A DNA stretch of 61,810 nt, from positions 1 to 61,810 of the forward strand of contig JAOTRV010000027.1 of NCBI GenBank assembly GCA_030247575.1, written 5' to 3'. Below the pieces are notes generated by a model. It was not told the origin of the DNA. It saw only the letters and a list, made by a program, of their open reading frames with translations, and made no database searches. This DNA is from Sulfuritalea sp. (GTDB lineage: Bacteria > Pseudomonadota > Gammaproteobacteria > Burkholderiales > Rhodocyclaceae). Below, in pieces: positions 37,757 through 49,162 of this stretch. Every line of letters begins with the position of its first letter. Position 1 is the first letter of the stretch. A program made the position numbers and the translations under genes.

Positions 37757-38658
37757 TACCGTGTCCTCGGTTGCGTCAGGCGCAGCGCCAGCTGGAGAAA
37801 CTCGTCCCAGATGTCACCGCGCGCAAGACCCTTGATGATGCGGTCAATTTTCGCCGCATGCAAGAGCGCCGGGCGGGCCAAGGCGTTGCGGGCCTCGGTG
37901 GCCAGCGCCCAGAGCACCAGCGGCGGCGCGGCGTCCTCGGCCTTGAGACCTTCCAGCGTGCGCGTGGCACGCACCGTGTCGCGGGCCTTGAGGGCGTCGC
38001 GCAGATCCGACACATCGTAGCGGGCGACATTCATCACCGCGGCCTCGACCTGCGCCAGCGAAATCTCGCCGGGCGGATGGAGCAGGCCGAGCTTCTGGAT
38101 TTCCTGATGCGCCGCCAGCAGGTTGCCTTCGACGTGGGCGGCGATGAATTCCAGCGCGGCCCTGGGCGCGCTTTGCTTCTGCCGCGCCATGCGTTCGGCG
38201 ATCCATTGCGGCAGGCGTGCCGCCGGCGGTGCGTTGCATTCGATGACGACGCCGGCATTCGACAGGGCGGTGACCCAGGCGACCTTTCTCGCCTGCCAGT
38301 CGAGTTCGGGCAGCGTGATCAGGGTGACGATGCCGGGGCCCAGGGTCGAAACGTAGCGCTGCAGCGCCTCGCTGCCTTCGCGTCCCGGCTTGCCGGACGG
38401 AATGCGCAGATCGACCAGCTTGCTGCCGCCGAACAGCGACATGTTGCCGCTGGCCAGGAACAGCTCGTCCCACTTGAAGCTGGTGCCGACGATGATGACC
38501 TCGCGCTCCTCGAAGCCCTGTTTGCGGGCGGCGGCGCGAATCGCATCGCCGGCCTCGATCACCAGCAGCGGCTCGTCGCCGTGGACCAGGTACAGCGGTG
38601 CCAGCGGCTTATCCAACTGCGCAAGATGCGCCGCGAGCTGGTCGGGCCGCAGTTGCAT
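37756..38658 (-). CDS. holA: DNA polymerase III delta subunit
   Basis: 300 residues from ATG 38658. [41 protein letters not shown] is the typical start (blocks [14 protein letters not shown]), with [18 protein letters not shown] following. Delta opens the beta clamp as part of the clamp loader. The gene starts 5 bases after lptE, the usual arrangement in proteobacteria, and overlaps proA. Confidence 0.95.
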   Translation of the reverse strand: MQLRPDQLAAHLAQLDKPLAPLYLVHGDEPLLVIEAGDAIRAAARKQGFEEREVIIVGTSFKWDELFLASGNMSLFGGSKLVDLRIPSGKPGREGSEALQRYVSTLGPGIVTLITLPELDWQARKVAWVTALSNAGVVIECNAPPAARLPQWIAERMARQKQSAPRAALEFIAAHVEGNLLAAHQEIQKLGLLHPPGEISLAQVEAAVMNVARYDVSDLRDALKARDTVRATRTLEGLKAEDAAPPLVLWALATEARNALARPALLHAAKIDRIIKGLARGDIWDEFLQLALRLTQPRTR

Positions 38659-38663
38659 GAAAC

Positions 38664-39242
38664 TTACTCGGTCTTGGCCGGCTGCGGCTTGGCCGCCGCC
38701 AGCCGTCGCATCAGCTGCTGCACCAGATCGCTCTGCATGTCGCGCTGGAGCAAGGCTTCTTCCGACTCCTTGGACAGCACCAGGTCGTCGCTGAAGGTGA
38801 TGTCGCGGCGCAGCGTGATGGTGCTGGGCGGGATGTACTCGGTGGCGACGACCGCGGGGCGCGCGTCGGTGTATTTGACCTGCGGCGCTGGCACGTCCGC
38901 TGCGATGTTGGCGTGCACCTTGAAGCTGAAGGTCCGCACCAGCTGGTATTCGCGCGCCCGGCCGGCGGCGTTGAGCGAGAGGATGTTCTTCTGGTTCGTG
39001 TCGCCCAGCACCGTCAGGATGGCTTCCGCATCCTTGGCGTCGACGACCCGGGTGCCCGGCGACGACGCCTCGATGTTGCGCTTGAGCTGCGCATAGAACT
39101 CGGACGTGGTCGGCAGCGTGAGGGCGATCGTGGAAAACGGCAGCTTGTAGCCGGGCAGCGCTTCGCTGCCGCGCAGCTTGAAGCCGCAGGCGCTCAATGC
39201 GCCGATCAGCAGCAGGACGACGGACAGTTTGGCGGCGCGCAT
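38664..39242 (-). CDS. lptE: LPS-assembly lipoprotein LptE
   Basis: 192 residues. The lipoprotein signal ends in LSAC with Cys19; GFKLRGSEALP is the LptE start motif after the lipidated Cys. DITFSDDLVLSKESEEALLQRDMQSDLVQQLMRRL is the helical tail (blocks LVLSKESEEALLQRDM). With LptD it inserts LPS into the outer membrane. Lies between leuS (9 bases upstream) and holA. Confidence 0.95.
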   Translation of the reverse strand: MRAAKLSVVLLLIGALSACGFKLRGSEALPGYKLPFSTIALTLPTTSEFYAQLKRNIEASSPGTRVVDAKDAEAILTVLGDTNQKNILSLNAAGRAREYQLVRTFSFKVHANIAADVPAPQVKYTDARPAVVATEYIPPSTITLRRDITFSDDLVLSKESEEALLQRDMQSDLVQQLMRRLAAAKPQPAKTE

Positions 39243-39251
39243 GCGGACTCC

Positions 39252-41921
<2,670 letters not shown>

Positions 41922-41954
41922 TTATACCTGCCCGCCCTGACAGAAAGGATTTGC

Positions 41955-42827
41955 ATGCGGCCCCTCAGCACCCTGTTCACTGTGCTTGCATCCGTCGTGC
42001 TGCTGTTCCCGGCCGCGGTATTCGCAGCGGCCCCGGCGACCGTGGAGGCCGTGCAGGCGCCGGCCTGGCGCGATCGCGAGGGCATCACGGTGCCGCTTGC
42101 GGCGGGCATGGAGCTGAAGAGCGGGGACGTGCTGCGTACCGGGCAGGGTGCGAGGGTCTACCTGATGCTGGCGGAAGGCAGCCGGGTCAAGCTCGGCGAA
42201 GCGGCGCGCTTCACTTTTCACACGCGCAGCCTGCAGCCGCAAAGGTCGTTCCGTGGCGCGCTGGACATCCTCGACGGGGCGTTCCGTTTCACCACGGACA
42301 AGCTGAAGCGGGCAGTGCCGCGCGACATCGCGATCCGTGTCGCCACGTCCACCATCGGCATTCGCGGCACCGACCTGTGGGGCCGGACGGACAGTACCGG
42401 CGAACTCGTGGCCCTGATCGAAGGCCGCATCGAAATCACCCGCGCCGGGCAGGTCGCGGAGCTGAGCCAGCCGATGACGTATTTCGATGCTCCGCGCGGC
42501 AAGGCAGCCGAGATCAAGACGCTCGATATGGAAACCCTGGTCAGGCTGGCGCGCCAGACCGACATTCTCCCCGGCGACGGGGCGGCGCGGACGCGGGGCA
42601 AGTGGCGCGTGCTGGCCGGCGTGGCGACGAGCGAGGAAGCTGCGCTGGAACTGTATGACCAGATGCGCGAGGCGGGATTTGCCGCGCGCATCCTCCCGCG
42701 CGCGGCACAGGCCGGCGGCTGGAACTACGAATTGCTGCTGAGGGGCTTTGCCAACGCCGACGAAGCCGGCGCGGCCGCGGCGCGGCTCAAGGCCGCGACC
42801 GGGCTCAAGACCAGTGTCGTGCGCTAG
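41955..42827 (+). CDS. FecR-domain protein with C-terminal SPOR domain
   Basis: 290 residues from ATG 41955 with AAAGGAT upstream. Signal peptide (MRPLSTLFTVLASVVLL..AVFA). The FecR-like part has GDVLRTGQGARVYLMLAEGSRVKLGE and VATSTIGIRGTDLWG, typical of LPS-anchored or periplasmic FecR proteins without a sigma-factor role. The last 80 residues (WRVLAGVATSEEAALELYDQM; LLLRGFANADEAGAAAARL) form a SPOR domain that binds denuded septal peptidoglycan. Divergent from leuS. Confidence 0.85.
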   Translation: MRPLSTLFTVLASVVLLFPAAVFAAAPATVEAVQAPAWRDREGITVPLAAGMELKSGDVLRTGQGARVYLMLAEGSRVKLGEAARFTFHTRSLQPQRSFRGALDILDGAFRFTTDKLKRAVPRDIAIRVATSTIGIRGTDLWGRTDSTGELVALIEGRIEITRAGQVAELSQPMTYFDAPRGKAAEIKTLDMETLVRLARQTDILPGDGAARTRGKWRVLAGVATSEEAALELYDQMREAGFAARILPRAAQAGGWNYELLLRGFANADEAGAAAARLKAATGLKTSVVR

Positions 42828-42846
42828 CCCGGCACTCAGCCGGGCT
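42826..42846. terminator. stem-loop between convergent genes
   Basis: AGCCCGGC, ACTCA loop, GCCGGGCT: a perfect 8-bp stem that includes the stop codons of both flanking genes. No T-run. It probably serves as a bidirectional transcript end. Confidence 0.5.
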
Positions 42847-43201
42847 GATGTTGCCGGGCGGCTGATCCGAGCAGCCGCCAAGTACGCGCCGTCAGGGCCG
42901 AACCCTGGTGCGCCAGTTGCATCGAAATCGCCCAGCAACGCGCCTGGGCGCGTGCCCATGGCCGCCAGCCGAACGATGCGGCGTCTTCGCGCAGGGATTC
43001 GGCGGCCGTCAGTTCCAGCAAGCGATCCATCGCGAGCTTGAAGTAGGCCGACGAACCCGGAGCCGCCTGCCGCGCGGCCCAGTGCTCGGATTCGAGCCAT
43101 AGCGCCAGCGCGCGCCGTTCGCTGATGCCCGCCTTCTTCGCCAGCCACGGCAGCAGTTTGGGTGCAAGTTTGGGTGCGTCGTGTTTCGCTTTCATGTTCA
43201 T
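42836..43201 (-). CDS. small conserved-looking protein, unknown function
   Basis: 121 residues from ATG 43201 (or 43195), with GGAG upstream. Basic N-terminus (MNMKAKHDAPKLAPKLLPWLAKKAGISERRALALW), then a helical domain rich in Ala and Trp (HWAARQAAPGSSAYFKLAMDRLLEL). I do not recognise it. The size, helical content and the two TGTTGC-type dyads upstream recall polyhydroxyalkanoate granule-associated genes, but no phasin motif is evident. Confidence 0.6.
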   Translation of the reverse strand: MNMKAKHDAPKLAPKLLPWLAKKAGISERRALALWLESEHWAARQAAPGSSAYFKLAMDRLLELTAAESLREDAASFGWRPWARAQARCWAISMQLAHQGSALTARTWRLLGSAARQHQPG

Positions 43202-43271
43202 ACCTGTTTCTCCTGTCCTGGCGGGCTCTTCCCGGCCTTGTGGGCCGGGTCAAGCCATTTTCAGGCAATGG

Positions 43272-43286
43272 TGTTGCAATGCAACA
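43272..43286. promoter_or_regulatory. TGTTGC-N3-GCAACA dyad, site 1
   Basis: Perfect inverted repeat TGTTGC AAT GCAACA, 71 bases upstream of the 43201 start and in the region between it and the histidine kinase. A likely operator; a related site follows at 43340. Confidence 0.55.
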
Positions 43287-43339
43287 ATTAAAATCATACA
43301 GTCAAGATCTAGGCTCTACACCCTAAGTTCAAGTATTTT

Positions 43340-43354
43340 TGTTGCGCTGCAATA
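43340..43354. promoter_or_regulatory. TGTTGC-N3-GCAATA dyad, site 2
   Basis: TGTTGC GCT GCAATA, one mismatch from perfect symmetry and 68 bases from site 1 centre to centre. Pairs of TGC/GCA dyads are bound by PhaR-type regulators in PHA-storing bacteria; whether that applies here is a guess. Confidence 0.45.
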
Positions 43355-43399
43355 CGACGATTTGCAGGGAATTATCGCAAGTGTCACCGATGCTAGCGC

Positions 43400-45910
43400 T
43401 TACTGCTGCCGATTTGATGGCGCAGAGGCGAGAGTGAAGCGGAGCGTGGCGCCTTGTCCGATTTCGGCCGTGGCCCAGATTTTCCCGCCGTGGCGGCGCA
43501 CCACGCGCCAGACCGACGCCAGGCCGATGCCCGAACCTTCGAATTCGTTCGGGTTGTGGAGGCGCTGGAAGGGCGAAAACAGCTTGCCGGCATAGGCCAT
43601 GTCGAAGCCGACGCCGTTGTCGCGGATGTAGAAGACGTCCCCTTCCGCCGGATCGCGTTCGACGCCGAATTCGATGCGCGCATGCGGCGTGGTGCGGGTG
43701 TATTTCCAGGCGTTGCCCAGCAGGTTTTCCAGCAGCACGCGCAGCAGTTGCGGGTCGCCCTGACAGGTGCAGTGCGGCTCGATCGACACCTCGACGGCGC
43801 GCTCCGGCTGCTCCTGGCGCAGGCCGGCGGCCACTTCCCGGCAGATGGCCGACAGATCGACCGGCTGTCGCTTCATCTCCTGGCGGGTCACGCGCGAAAG
43901 TTCCAGCAGATCGTCGATCAGGGTACCCATGCGCTGCGCGGCACGACGCACGCGGGCGAGATATTCCCGCCCCTGGGTGTCGAGCCTCTGCTCGTATTCT
44001 TCCTGCAGCAGCCGGGAGAAGCCGTCGATGCCGCGCAGGGGCGCACGCAGATCGTGGGAGATCGAGTAGGCGAACGACTCAAGTTCCTGGTTGGCCTCGG
44101 TCAGCTCCATGGTTCTATGCAGCACCCGCTCTTCCAGTTCGCTGTTGAGCCGGCGCACTTCATCCTCGGCCCGGTGGCGGTCGCTGATGTCGTGAATCAG
44201 CGCGATCAGGCACTGCTCGTTGTCGAAATCGATCAATTCGGCGGAGATGATGCACTGCCGGCGTTCGCCGGACCGGGTGCACAGTTCGACGTCGAAGTCG
44301 CGCACGGCGCCCTTCTCCTGCAGGGTGGCCAACCAGCGCGCGCGCACGGCGAGATCCGGCCAGATGCCGAGGCGCTTTGCGGTGGTGGCGAGCACTTCTT
44401 CGCGGCTCCAGCCGAAGTGGCGGGTGAATGCCTCATTGACATCGAGGTAGGCTCCGTCCGCGAGGCGGGAGACCACGGTCGCCACCGGGCTGGCCTGGAA
44501 CATCCGGCCGAAGCGTTCTTCGCTGCGCCGCAGGCCGGCCTCGGCCTGCCGCAGATCGGTGTAATCGCTGACGAAGGCGAGCACCACCGGCTCTTCCGCG
44601 ACCGAAAATATATCGGCCGTGATGGCGGCGTTGAGTCGCTTGCCGTTGCGATCGCACAGCTCGGCGGTCCAGTTGGCGAGCTGACCGGTCTTGCGCAGTT
44701 CGGCCGCCCATTTCTCGCGCTCGGCCTGATTGGGCCAGATGCCGAGCTCGACCGAGCTGCGTCCGACCATTTCTTCGCGGCGCCAGCCGAACAGCCGGCA
44801 ATGGCCGGGATTGACGTCCAGGTAACGGCCGTCGGCGATGCGGCTGATCGCCACGGCCGTCGGGTTGCTCTGGAACACGTGGGAGAACATTTCCCGTGAA
44901 TGCGAGAGTTCGCGTTCCACCTGCTTGCGCTGGTGGATGTCGGCAAGAATGACCAGAACCCCGGGCTCGCCTTCGCCGGGCAGGGTGGCGACGGTGATTT
45001 CGGCTTCGCGCCGCTCGCCGGATCTGGTCTGCACGACGATGTCGTAGCGGTTTTCGAAGTTCTCGCCGCGCAGCCGGCGCTCGTGGTTCAGCGCCACGCG
45101 CTTCAGGTCGTCGGGATGCAGCAGTTGCGCATAGCTCGGCAGCGCCAGCAGCTCCTCGTGCGAATAACCGAGCATCTGCGAGACCGCCTGGTTGACGAAG
45201 GTGATGCGGCGATTCCTGATCATGAACAGTCCCAGTCCGGCATCCGACTGGGCGTCGAGCAGCGTGCGGTAGCGCAGGGTTTGCAGCTCCTGCTCCCGGT
45301 TTTTCGCTTCGATATCGGTGACTTTCAGCGCCAGTTCCGCGGATAGTGCCCGGATGTAGTTGATCTGGTCGTCGTAGGCGCCTATCGAAAAGCTGACAAA
45401 GCCGAGTGCTCCGACCAGCATGACGGCATGAATCACCCACTGCCAGGGCGCCGGCGCCGGTGCCTGTGCAATCAGGCCCTGAACTCCGGCTATGGTCATC
45501 GCCGCTTCCGTCGCGATGGTCAGGATCGCCAAGGCAAGCGTGGCCCGCATGCCCAGCGTCCAGCCGCAAATGACGACCAGTATCGGGTACGCATAGATTC
45601 CGGCCGAGAACACCCCGCCATGAAATGCCGCACTGAAGGTGACCACCAGCCAGGCGCCGAAGACCAGAGTCACGACTGCCGCACGCACGCGCTGCAGGCG
45701 GATCAGCCATATTGCGGCGGCTGCCGTGGGGATCATCATGAAGGCGCCGATGGCACGGCTGCCTTCGCCCGGAGCCAGCACCGGCTGCAGCGCCACGGCG
45801 ACAACCGCCACCCCCAGCATGATCCAGAGACCGAGCTGGAGCCGTCGGCGGCCCACTTCGCTCAATGTGGCGAGACTTGATGCCTGGTCTTCTGCAACGG
45901 GTCCGCCCAT
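43400..45910 (-). CDS. multi-PAS membrane sensor histidine kinase
   Basis: 836 residues from ATG 45910, chosen for AGGAG eight bases upstream. About six membrane helices (residues 20-180) precede a coiled linker and four PAS domains, e.g. LFMIRNRRITFVNQAVSQMLGYSHEELL and NPTAVAISRIADGRYLDVNPGH. HisKA has SYSISHDLRAPLRGIDGFSRLL with the phospho-His; HATPase has ENLLGNAWKYTRT and GVGFDMAYAGKLFSPF. No receiver domain. It may signal to an unlinked regulator. Its membrane part resembles that of the damaged PAS gene at 31620. Confidence 0.92.
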   Translation of the reverse strand: MGGPVAEDQASSLATLSEVGRRRLQLGLWIMLGVAVVAVALQPVLAPGEGSRAIGAFMMIPTAAAAIWLIRLQRVRAAVVTLVFGAWLVVTFSAAFHGGVFSAGIYAYPILVVICGWTLGMRATLALAILTIATEAAMTIAGVQGLIAQAPAPAPWQWVIHAVMLVGALGFVSFSIGAYDDQINYIRALSAELALKVTDIEAKNREQELQTLRYRTLLDAQSDAGLGLFMIRNRRITFVNQAVSQMLGYSHEELLALPSYAQLLHPDDLKRVALNHERRLRGENFENRYDIVVQTRSGERREAEITVATLPGEGEPGVLVILADIHQRKQVERELSHSREMFSHVFQSNPTAVAISRIADGRYLDVNPGHCRLFGWRREEMVGRSSVELGIWPNQAEREKWAAELRKTGQLANWTAELCDRNGKRLNAAITADIFSVAEEPVVLAFVSDYTDLRQAEAGLRRSEERFGRMFQASPVATVVSRLADGAYLDVNEAFTRHFGWSREEVLATTAKRLGIWPDLAVRARWLATLQEKGAVRDFDVELCTRSGERRQCIISAELIDFDNEQCLIALIHDISDRHRAEDEVRRLNSELEERVLHRTMELTEANQELESFAYSISHDLRAPLRGIDGFSRLLQEEYEQRLDTQGREYLARVRRAAQRMGTLIDDLLELSRVTRQEMKRQPVDLSAICREVAAGLRQEQPERAVEVSIEPHCTCQGDPQLLRVLLENLLGNAWKYTRTTPHARIEFGVERDPAEGDVFYIRDNGVGFDMAYAGKLFSPFQRLHNPNEFEGSGIGLASVWRVVRRHGGKIWATAEIGQGATLRFTLASAPSNRQQ

Positions 45911-46009
45911 TCCCAGCGCTCCTGACAGCACAAGCCGCCAATTCTAGCCGAGCGGCTTGGGCATCCGGCCCGGTCGATATAATCGAAGCCTCACCGACGC
46001 GTCCTCGCC

Positions 46010-48262
46010 ATGGCATCCCTGCTCGACCATCTCAACCCGCCTCAGCTCGCGGCCGTCACCCTGCCGCCGGCGCATGCCCTGATCCTCGCCGGCGCCGGCT
46101 CGGGCAAGACGCGCGTGCTGACGACGCGCATCGCCTGGCTGATTTCCACCGGGCAGGTCTCGCCGCCGGGCATCCTCGCCGTGACCTTCACCAACAAGGC
46201 CGCCAAGGAAATGCAGGCGCGGCTCGCCGCCATGCTGCCGATCAACGTCAGGGGCATGTGGATCGGCACCTTCCATGGCCTGTGCAACCGTCTGCTGCGT
46301 GCCCATTACCGCGATGCCGGGCTGCCGCAGCTGTTCCAGATACTCGATTCGGCCGACCAGCAGGCGGCCGTCAAGCGCCTGCTGAAATCGCTCAATGTCG
46401 ACGACGAAAAGTTCCCGCCGCGCGAGCTGTGCCATTTCATCAACGCGCAGAAGGAGCAGGGCCTGCGCGCCGCGGCCGTCGAAGCCTGGGATGACTGGGC
46501 GCGCAAGCGTGTCGCGCTCTACGAGGCCTATGAGGCCCAATGCCAGCGAGAAGGCGTGGTCGATTTCGCCGAGCTGCTGTTGCGCTCCTACGAACTGCTG
46601 GAGCGCAACGAACCGCTGCGCCGCCACTATCAGGAGCGCTTCCGCCATATCCTGGTCGACGAATTCCAGGACACCAACAAGCTGCAATACCGTTGGCTCA
46701 AGCTGCTCGCCGGCGGCGGTGCCGCGCTGTTCTGCGTCGGCGACGACGACCAGAGCATCTACGCCTTTCGCGGCGCGGATGTGGGCAACATGGCCGACTT
46801 CGAGCGCGAGTTCCAGGTGCGGAACCTGATCCGCCTCGAACAGAACTACCGCTCCCACGGCAACATCCTCGACGCCGCCAATGCCATCATCAGGAACAAT
46901 CCCACGCGGCTGGGCAAGAACCTGTGGACCGAGGCCGGCAGCGGCGAGCCGATCCGCATTTACGAATCGTATTCCGAGGGCGACGAAGCGCGCTGGATCG
47001 TCGAGGAAGTGAAGGCGCTGACGCGCGAAGGCCATGCCCGCGCCGAGATCGCGCTGCTCTATCGCAGCAACGCGCAGTCGCGGGCGCTGGAACACGCGCT
47101 GTTCAACGCCGGCCTGCCCTATCGCGTGTATGGCGGCCTGCGCTTTTTCGAGCGCGCCGAAATCAAGCACGCGCTGGCCTACCTGCGGCTGATCGCCAAC
47201 ACCGACGACGACACGGCCTTCGCCCGCGTGGTGAATTTCCCGGCGCGCGGCATCGGCGCGCGCAGCCTGGAAAACCTGCAGGACGCGGCGAAGGCGACAG
47301 GCAGCAGCCTGCATGCGGCGATCCCGCAGGTCGCGGGCGCCGGCGGCGCCAAGCTGGCTGCGTTCGCCGCGCTGATCGGCTGGCTGCGCGAGGCGGCGCA
47401 CCTGCCGCTGCCGGAACTGGTCGATCACGTCGTCGAGCTGTCCGGCCTGCGCACTTATTACCAGAACGAGAAGGAAGGCCAGGAGCGGCTGGACAACCTC
47501 GACGAACTGATCAATGCCGCGGCGAGCTTCGTCGCCGAGGAGGGCACGCCGAATCAGGACGGCGAGATAGAAGGTGGCATAAGCGGCGAGTTCGGCAGCG
47601 ACCTCGCCGCCTTTAGTTCCGACATGACGCCTGGGGCATTGGTCTTCACTGAAACTGTCCAGCCAATGCTGGCCAGTTTTCTCGCCCACGCCTCGCTCGA
47701 AGCCGGCGAGCATCAGGCCGGCGAAGGCGACGACGCGCTGCAACTGATGACCGTGCATTCGGCCAAGGGCCTGGAGTTCAACGTGGTCTTCATCAGCGGC
47801 CTCGAAGACGGCCTGTTCCCGCACGAGAATTCGATGCTGGAAGACAAGGGGCTGGAAGAGGAGCGGCGCCTCATGTACGTCGCCGTCACCCGCGCCCGGC
47901 AGCGGCTCTACCTGAGCTTTGCGCAGACCCGGATGCTGCACGGCCAGACGCGCTACAACCTGCCCTCGCGCTTCCTCGACGAGGTTCCCGATGAACTGGT
48001 CAAGTGGCTCACGCCGCGCGCCGGCAAGGGCGGCTTCGCCGCGTCGCCAACACCGGCCTATGGCGCGACTCCGAGGCGCAGCGAGTCGTCGCAGGGCCGC
48101 AGCGGCTTTCGCATCGGCCAGAGCGTGATGCATGCAAAATTCGGCCTCGGCGTCATCGTCAATGCCGAGGGCGGCGGCGCCGATGCCCGCGTGCAGGTCA
48201 ATTTCGGCCATGCCGGCATGAAGTGGCTGGCGCTGTCGGTCGCGAAACTGGAGGCGGCATGA
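46010..48262 (+). CDS. uvrD: UvrD-type DNA helicase II
   Basis: 750 residues. Walker A GAGSGKT at 28-34, TFTNKAAKEM, VDEFQDTN motif II, VGDDDQSIYAFRGA, LEQNYRSH, TVHSAKGLEF, and motif VI YVAVTRARQRLYL. A C-terminal tudor-like tail (GQSVMHAKFGLGVIVNAEGG) binds RNA polymerase in homologues. It unwinds DNA in excision and mismatch repair. Around residues 517-552 an extra segment (GEIEGGISGEFGSDLAAFSS..) is inserted before LASFLAHASLEAGE, longer than in E. coli UvrD and richer in A/T codons. Confidence 0.95.
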   Translation: MASLLDHLNPPQLAAVTLPPAHALILAGAGSGKTRVLTTRIAWLISTGQVSPPGILAVTFTNKAAKEMQARLAAMLPINVRGMWIGTFHGLCNRLLRAHYRDAGLPQLFQILDSADQQAAVKRLLKSLNVDDEKFPPRELCHFINAQKEQGLRAAAVEAWDDWARKRVALYEAYEAQCQREGVVDFAELLLRSYELLERNEPLRRHYQERFRHILVDEFQDTNKLQYRWLKLLAGGGAALFCVGDDDQSIYAFRGADVGNMADFEREFQVRNLIRLEQNYRSHGNILDAANAIIRNNPTRLGKNLWTEAGSGEPIRIYESYSEGDEARWIVEEVKALTREGHARAEIALLYRSNAQSRALEHALFNAGLPYRVYGGLRFFERAEIKHALAYLRLIANTDDDTAFARVVNFPARGIGARSLENLQDAAKATGSSLHAAIPQVAGAGGAKLAAFAALIGWLREAAHLPLPELVDHVVELSGLRTYYQNEKEGQERLDNLDELINAAASFVAEEGTPNQDGEIEGGISGEFGSDLAAFSSDMTPGALVFTETVQPMLASFLAHASLEAGEHQAGEGDDALQLMTVHSAKGLEFNVVFISGLEDGLFPHENSMLEDKGLEEERRLMYVAVTRARQRLYLSFAQTRMLHGQTRYNLPSRFLDEVPDELVKWLTPRAGKGGFAASPTPAYGATPRRSESSQGRSGFRIGQSVMHAKFGLGVIVNAEGGGADARVQVNFGHAGMKWLALSVAKLEAA

Positions 48263-48280
48263 TGACGACAATCCCCCCGG

Positions 48281-48301
48281 CCCCCTTTCCGCGAAAGGGG
48301 G
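48281..48301. terminator. strong stem-loop after uvrD
   Basis: CCCCCTTTC, CGC loop, GAAAGGGGG: a perfect 9-bp stem 19 bases past the uvrD stop, followed by a second small stem AACCGCC/GGCGGTT at 48315-48330. No T-run; likely a transcript end or a palindromic repeat. Confidence 0.5.
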
Positions 48302-48377
48302 TGACATCGGTTCAACCGCCGAGGCGGTTTCCGGGTTTTGGCTCGCTGCCTCCTTGGGGCGGCCCTGCGGAGGCAGC

Positions 48378-49160
48378 ATGAAAACCATTCGCGTCAATGA
48401 CATCGACGTTCGCTACCGGGTCGAAGGCAGCGGCCCCTGGGTCACGCTCTCGCATTCGCTGACCTGCGACCTGACGATGTGGGATGAAATCGCCGTGTCG
48501 CTGGCGTCGACTTTCACGGTGCTGCGCTACGACACGCGCGGCCACGGCGGCACGACAGCACCCGGGGGCGCCTACAGTTTCGAGCAGCTGAGCGCCGACG
48601 TCACCGGCCTGCTCGACGCGCTGAACATCGAGCGTACCCATTTCGTCGGCCTGTCGATGGGCGGCATGATCGGCCAGCATCTGGCCCTGCGCGCTCCCGA
48701 GCGGTTGGACACGCTGGTGATCGCAAGCTCCACCAGCCGCATTCCGCCCGAAGCCTCGCCGCTGTGGGACGAGCGCCTCGCCATCGCCCGCGCCCAGGGC
48801 TGCGCCGGCCTCGTCGAAGGCACGCTGGGGCGCTGGTTCACGCCGGAGTTTCGCGCGGCGCAGCCCGCCACGATGCGGCGCATCGGCAAGCTGATCGCGG
48901 CTACGCCGGTGGCGGGCTATGCCGGCTGCGTCGCGGCCATCCGCGGTCTCGACATCACGGCGCGCATCGGCGCCATCCGCGCGCCGACGCTGGTCGTTGC
49001 CGGCGCGCAGGACCCCGGCACGCCGCCGGCGATGTCCGAAGTCATTGCATCGAGCATTCCCGGTGCGCGGCTGGAAGTCATTCCTTCCGCGTCGCATCTT
49101 TCCTGCATCGAGCAGCCGGAGATATTCCGGCGGCTGGTCGCTGACTTTTTGAAAGGCTGA
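48378..49160 (+). CDS. alpha/beta hydrolase, 3-oxoadipate enol-lactonase-like
   Basis: 260 residues from ATG 48378, with GGAGG just upstream. LRYDTRGHGGT, the nucleophile elbow FVGLSMGGMIGQ (Ser in GLSMGG), VVAGAQDPGTPPAM (acid) and PSASHLSCIEQP (His) give a complete triad. Closest in pattern to PcaD. No other beta-ketoadipate genes are nearby, so the substrate is unsure. The stretch EIAVSLASTFTVL is encoded by a dispersed-motif copy in the sense direction, the only such case. Followed by an SDR gene 2 bases on. Confidence 0.82.
   Translation: MKTIRVNDIDVRYRVEGSGPWVTLSHSLTCDLTMWDEIAVSLASTFTVLRYDTRGHGGTTAPGGAYSFEQLSADVTGLLDALNIERTHFVGLSMGGMIGQHLALRAPERLDTLVIASSTSRIPPEASPLWDERLAIARAQGCAGLVEGTLGRWFTPEFRAAQPATMRRIGKLIAATPVAGYAGCVAAIRGLDITARIGAIRAPTLVVAGAQDPGTPPAMSEVIASSIPGARLEVIPSASHLSCIEQPEIFRRLVADFLKG
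48489..48516 (+). repeat. dispersed motif, copy 8 (inside hydrolase gene, sense)
   Basis: ATCGCCGTGTCGCT then GGCGTCGACTTTCA, about 4 differences from consensus. It lies on the same plus strand as most copies even though this gene runs in the opposite direction to the others, so its reading is AVSLASTF. Confidence 0.75.
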
Positions 49161-49162
49161 AC

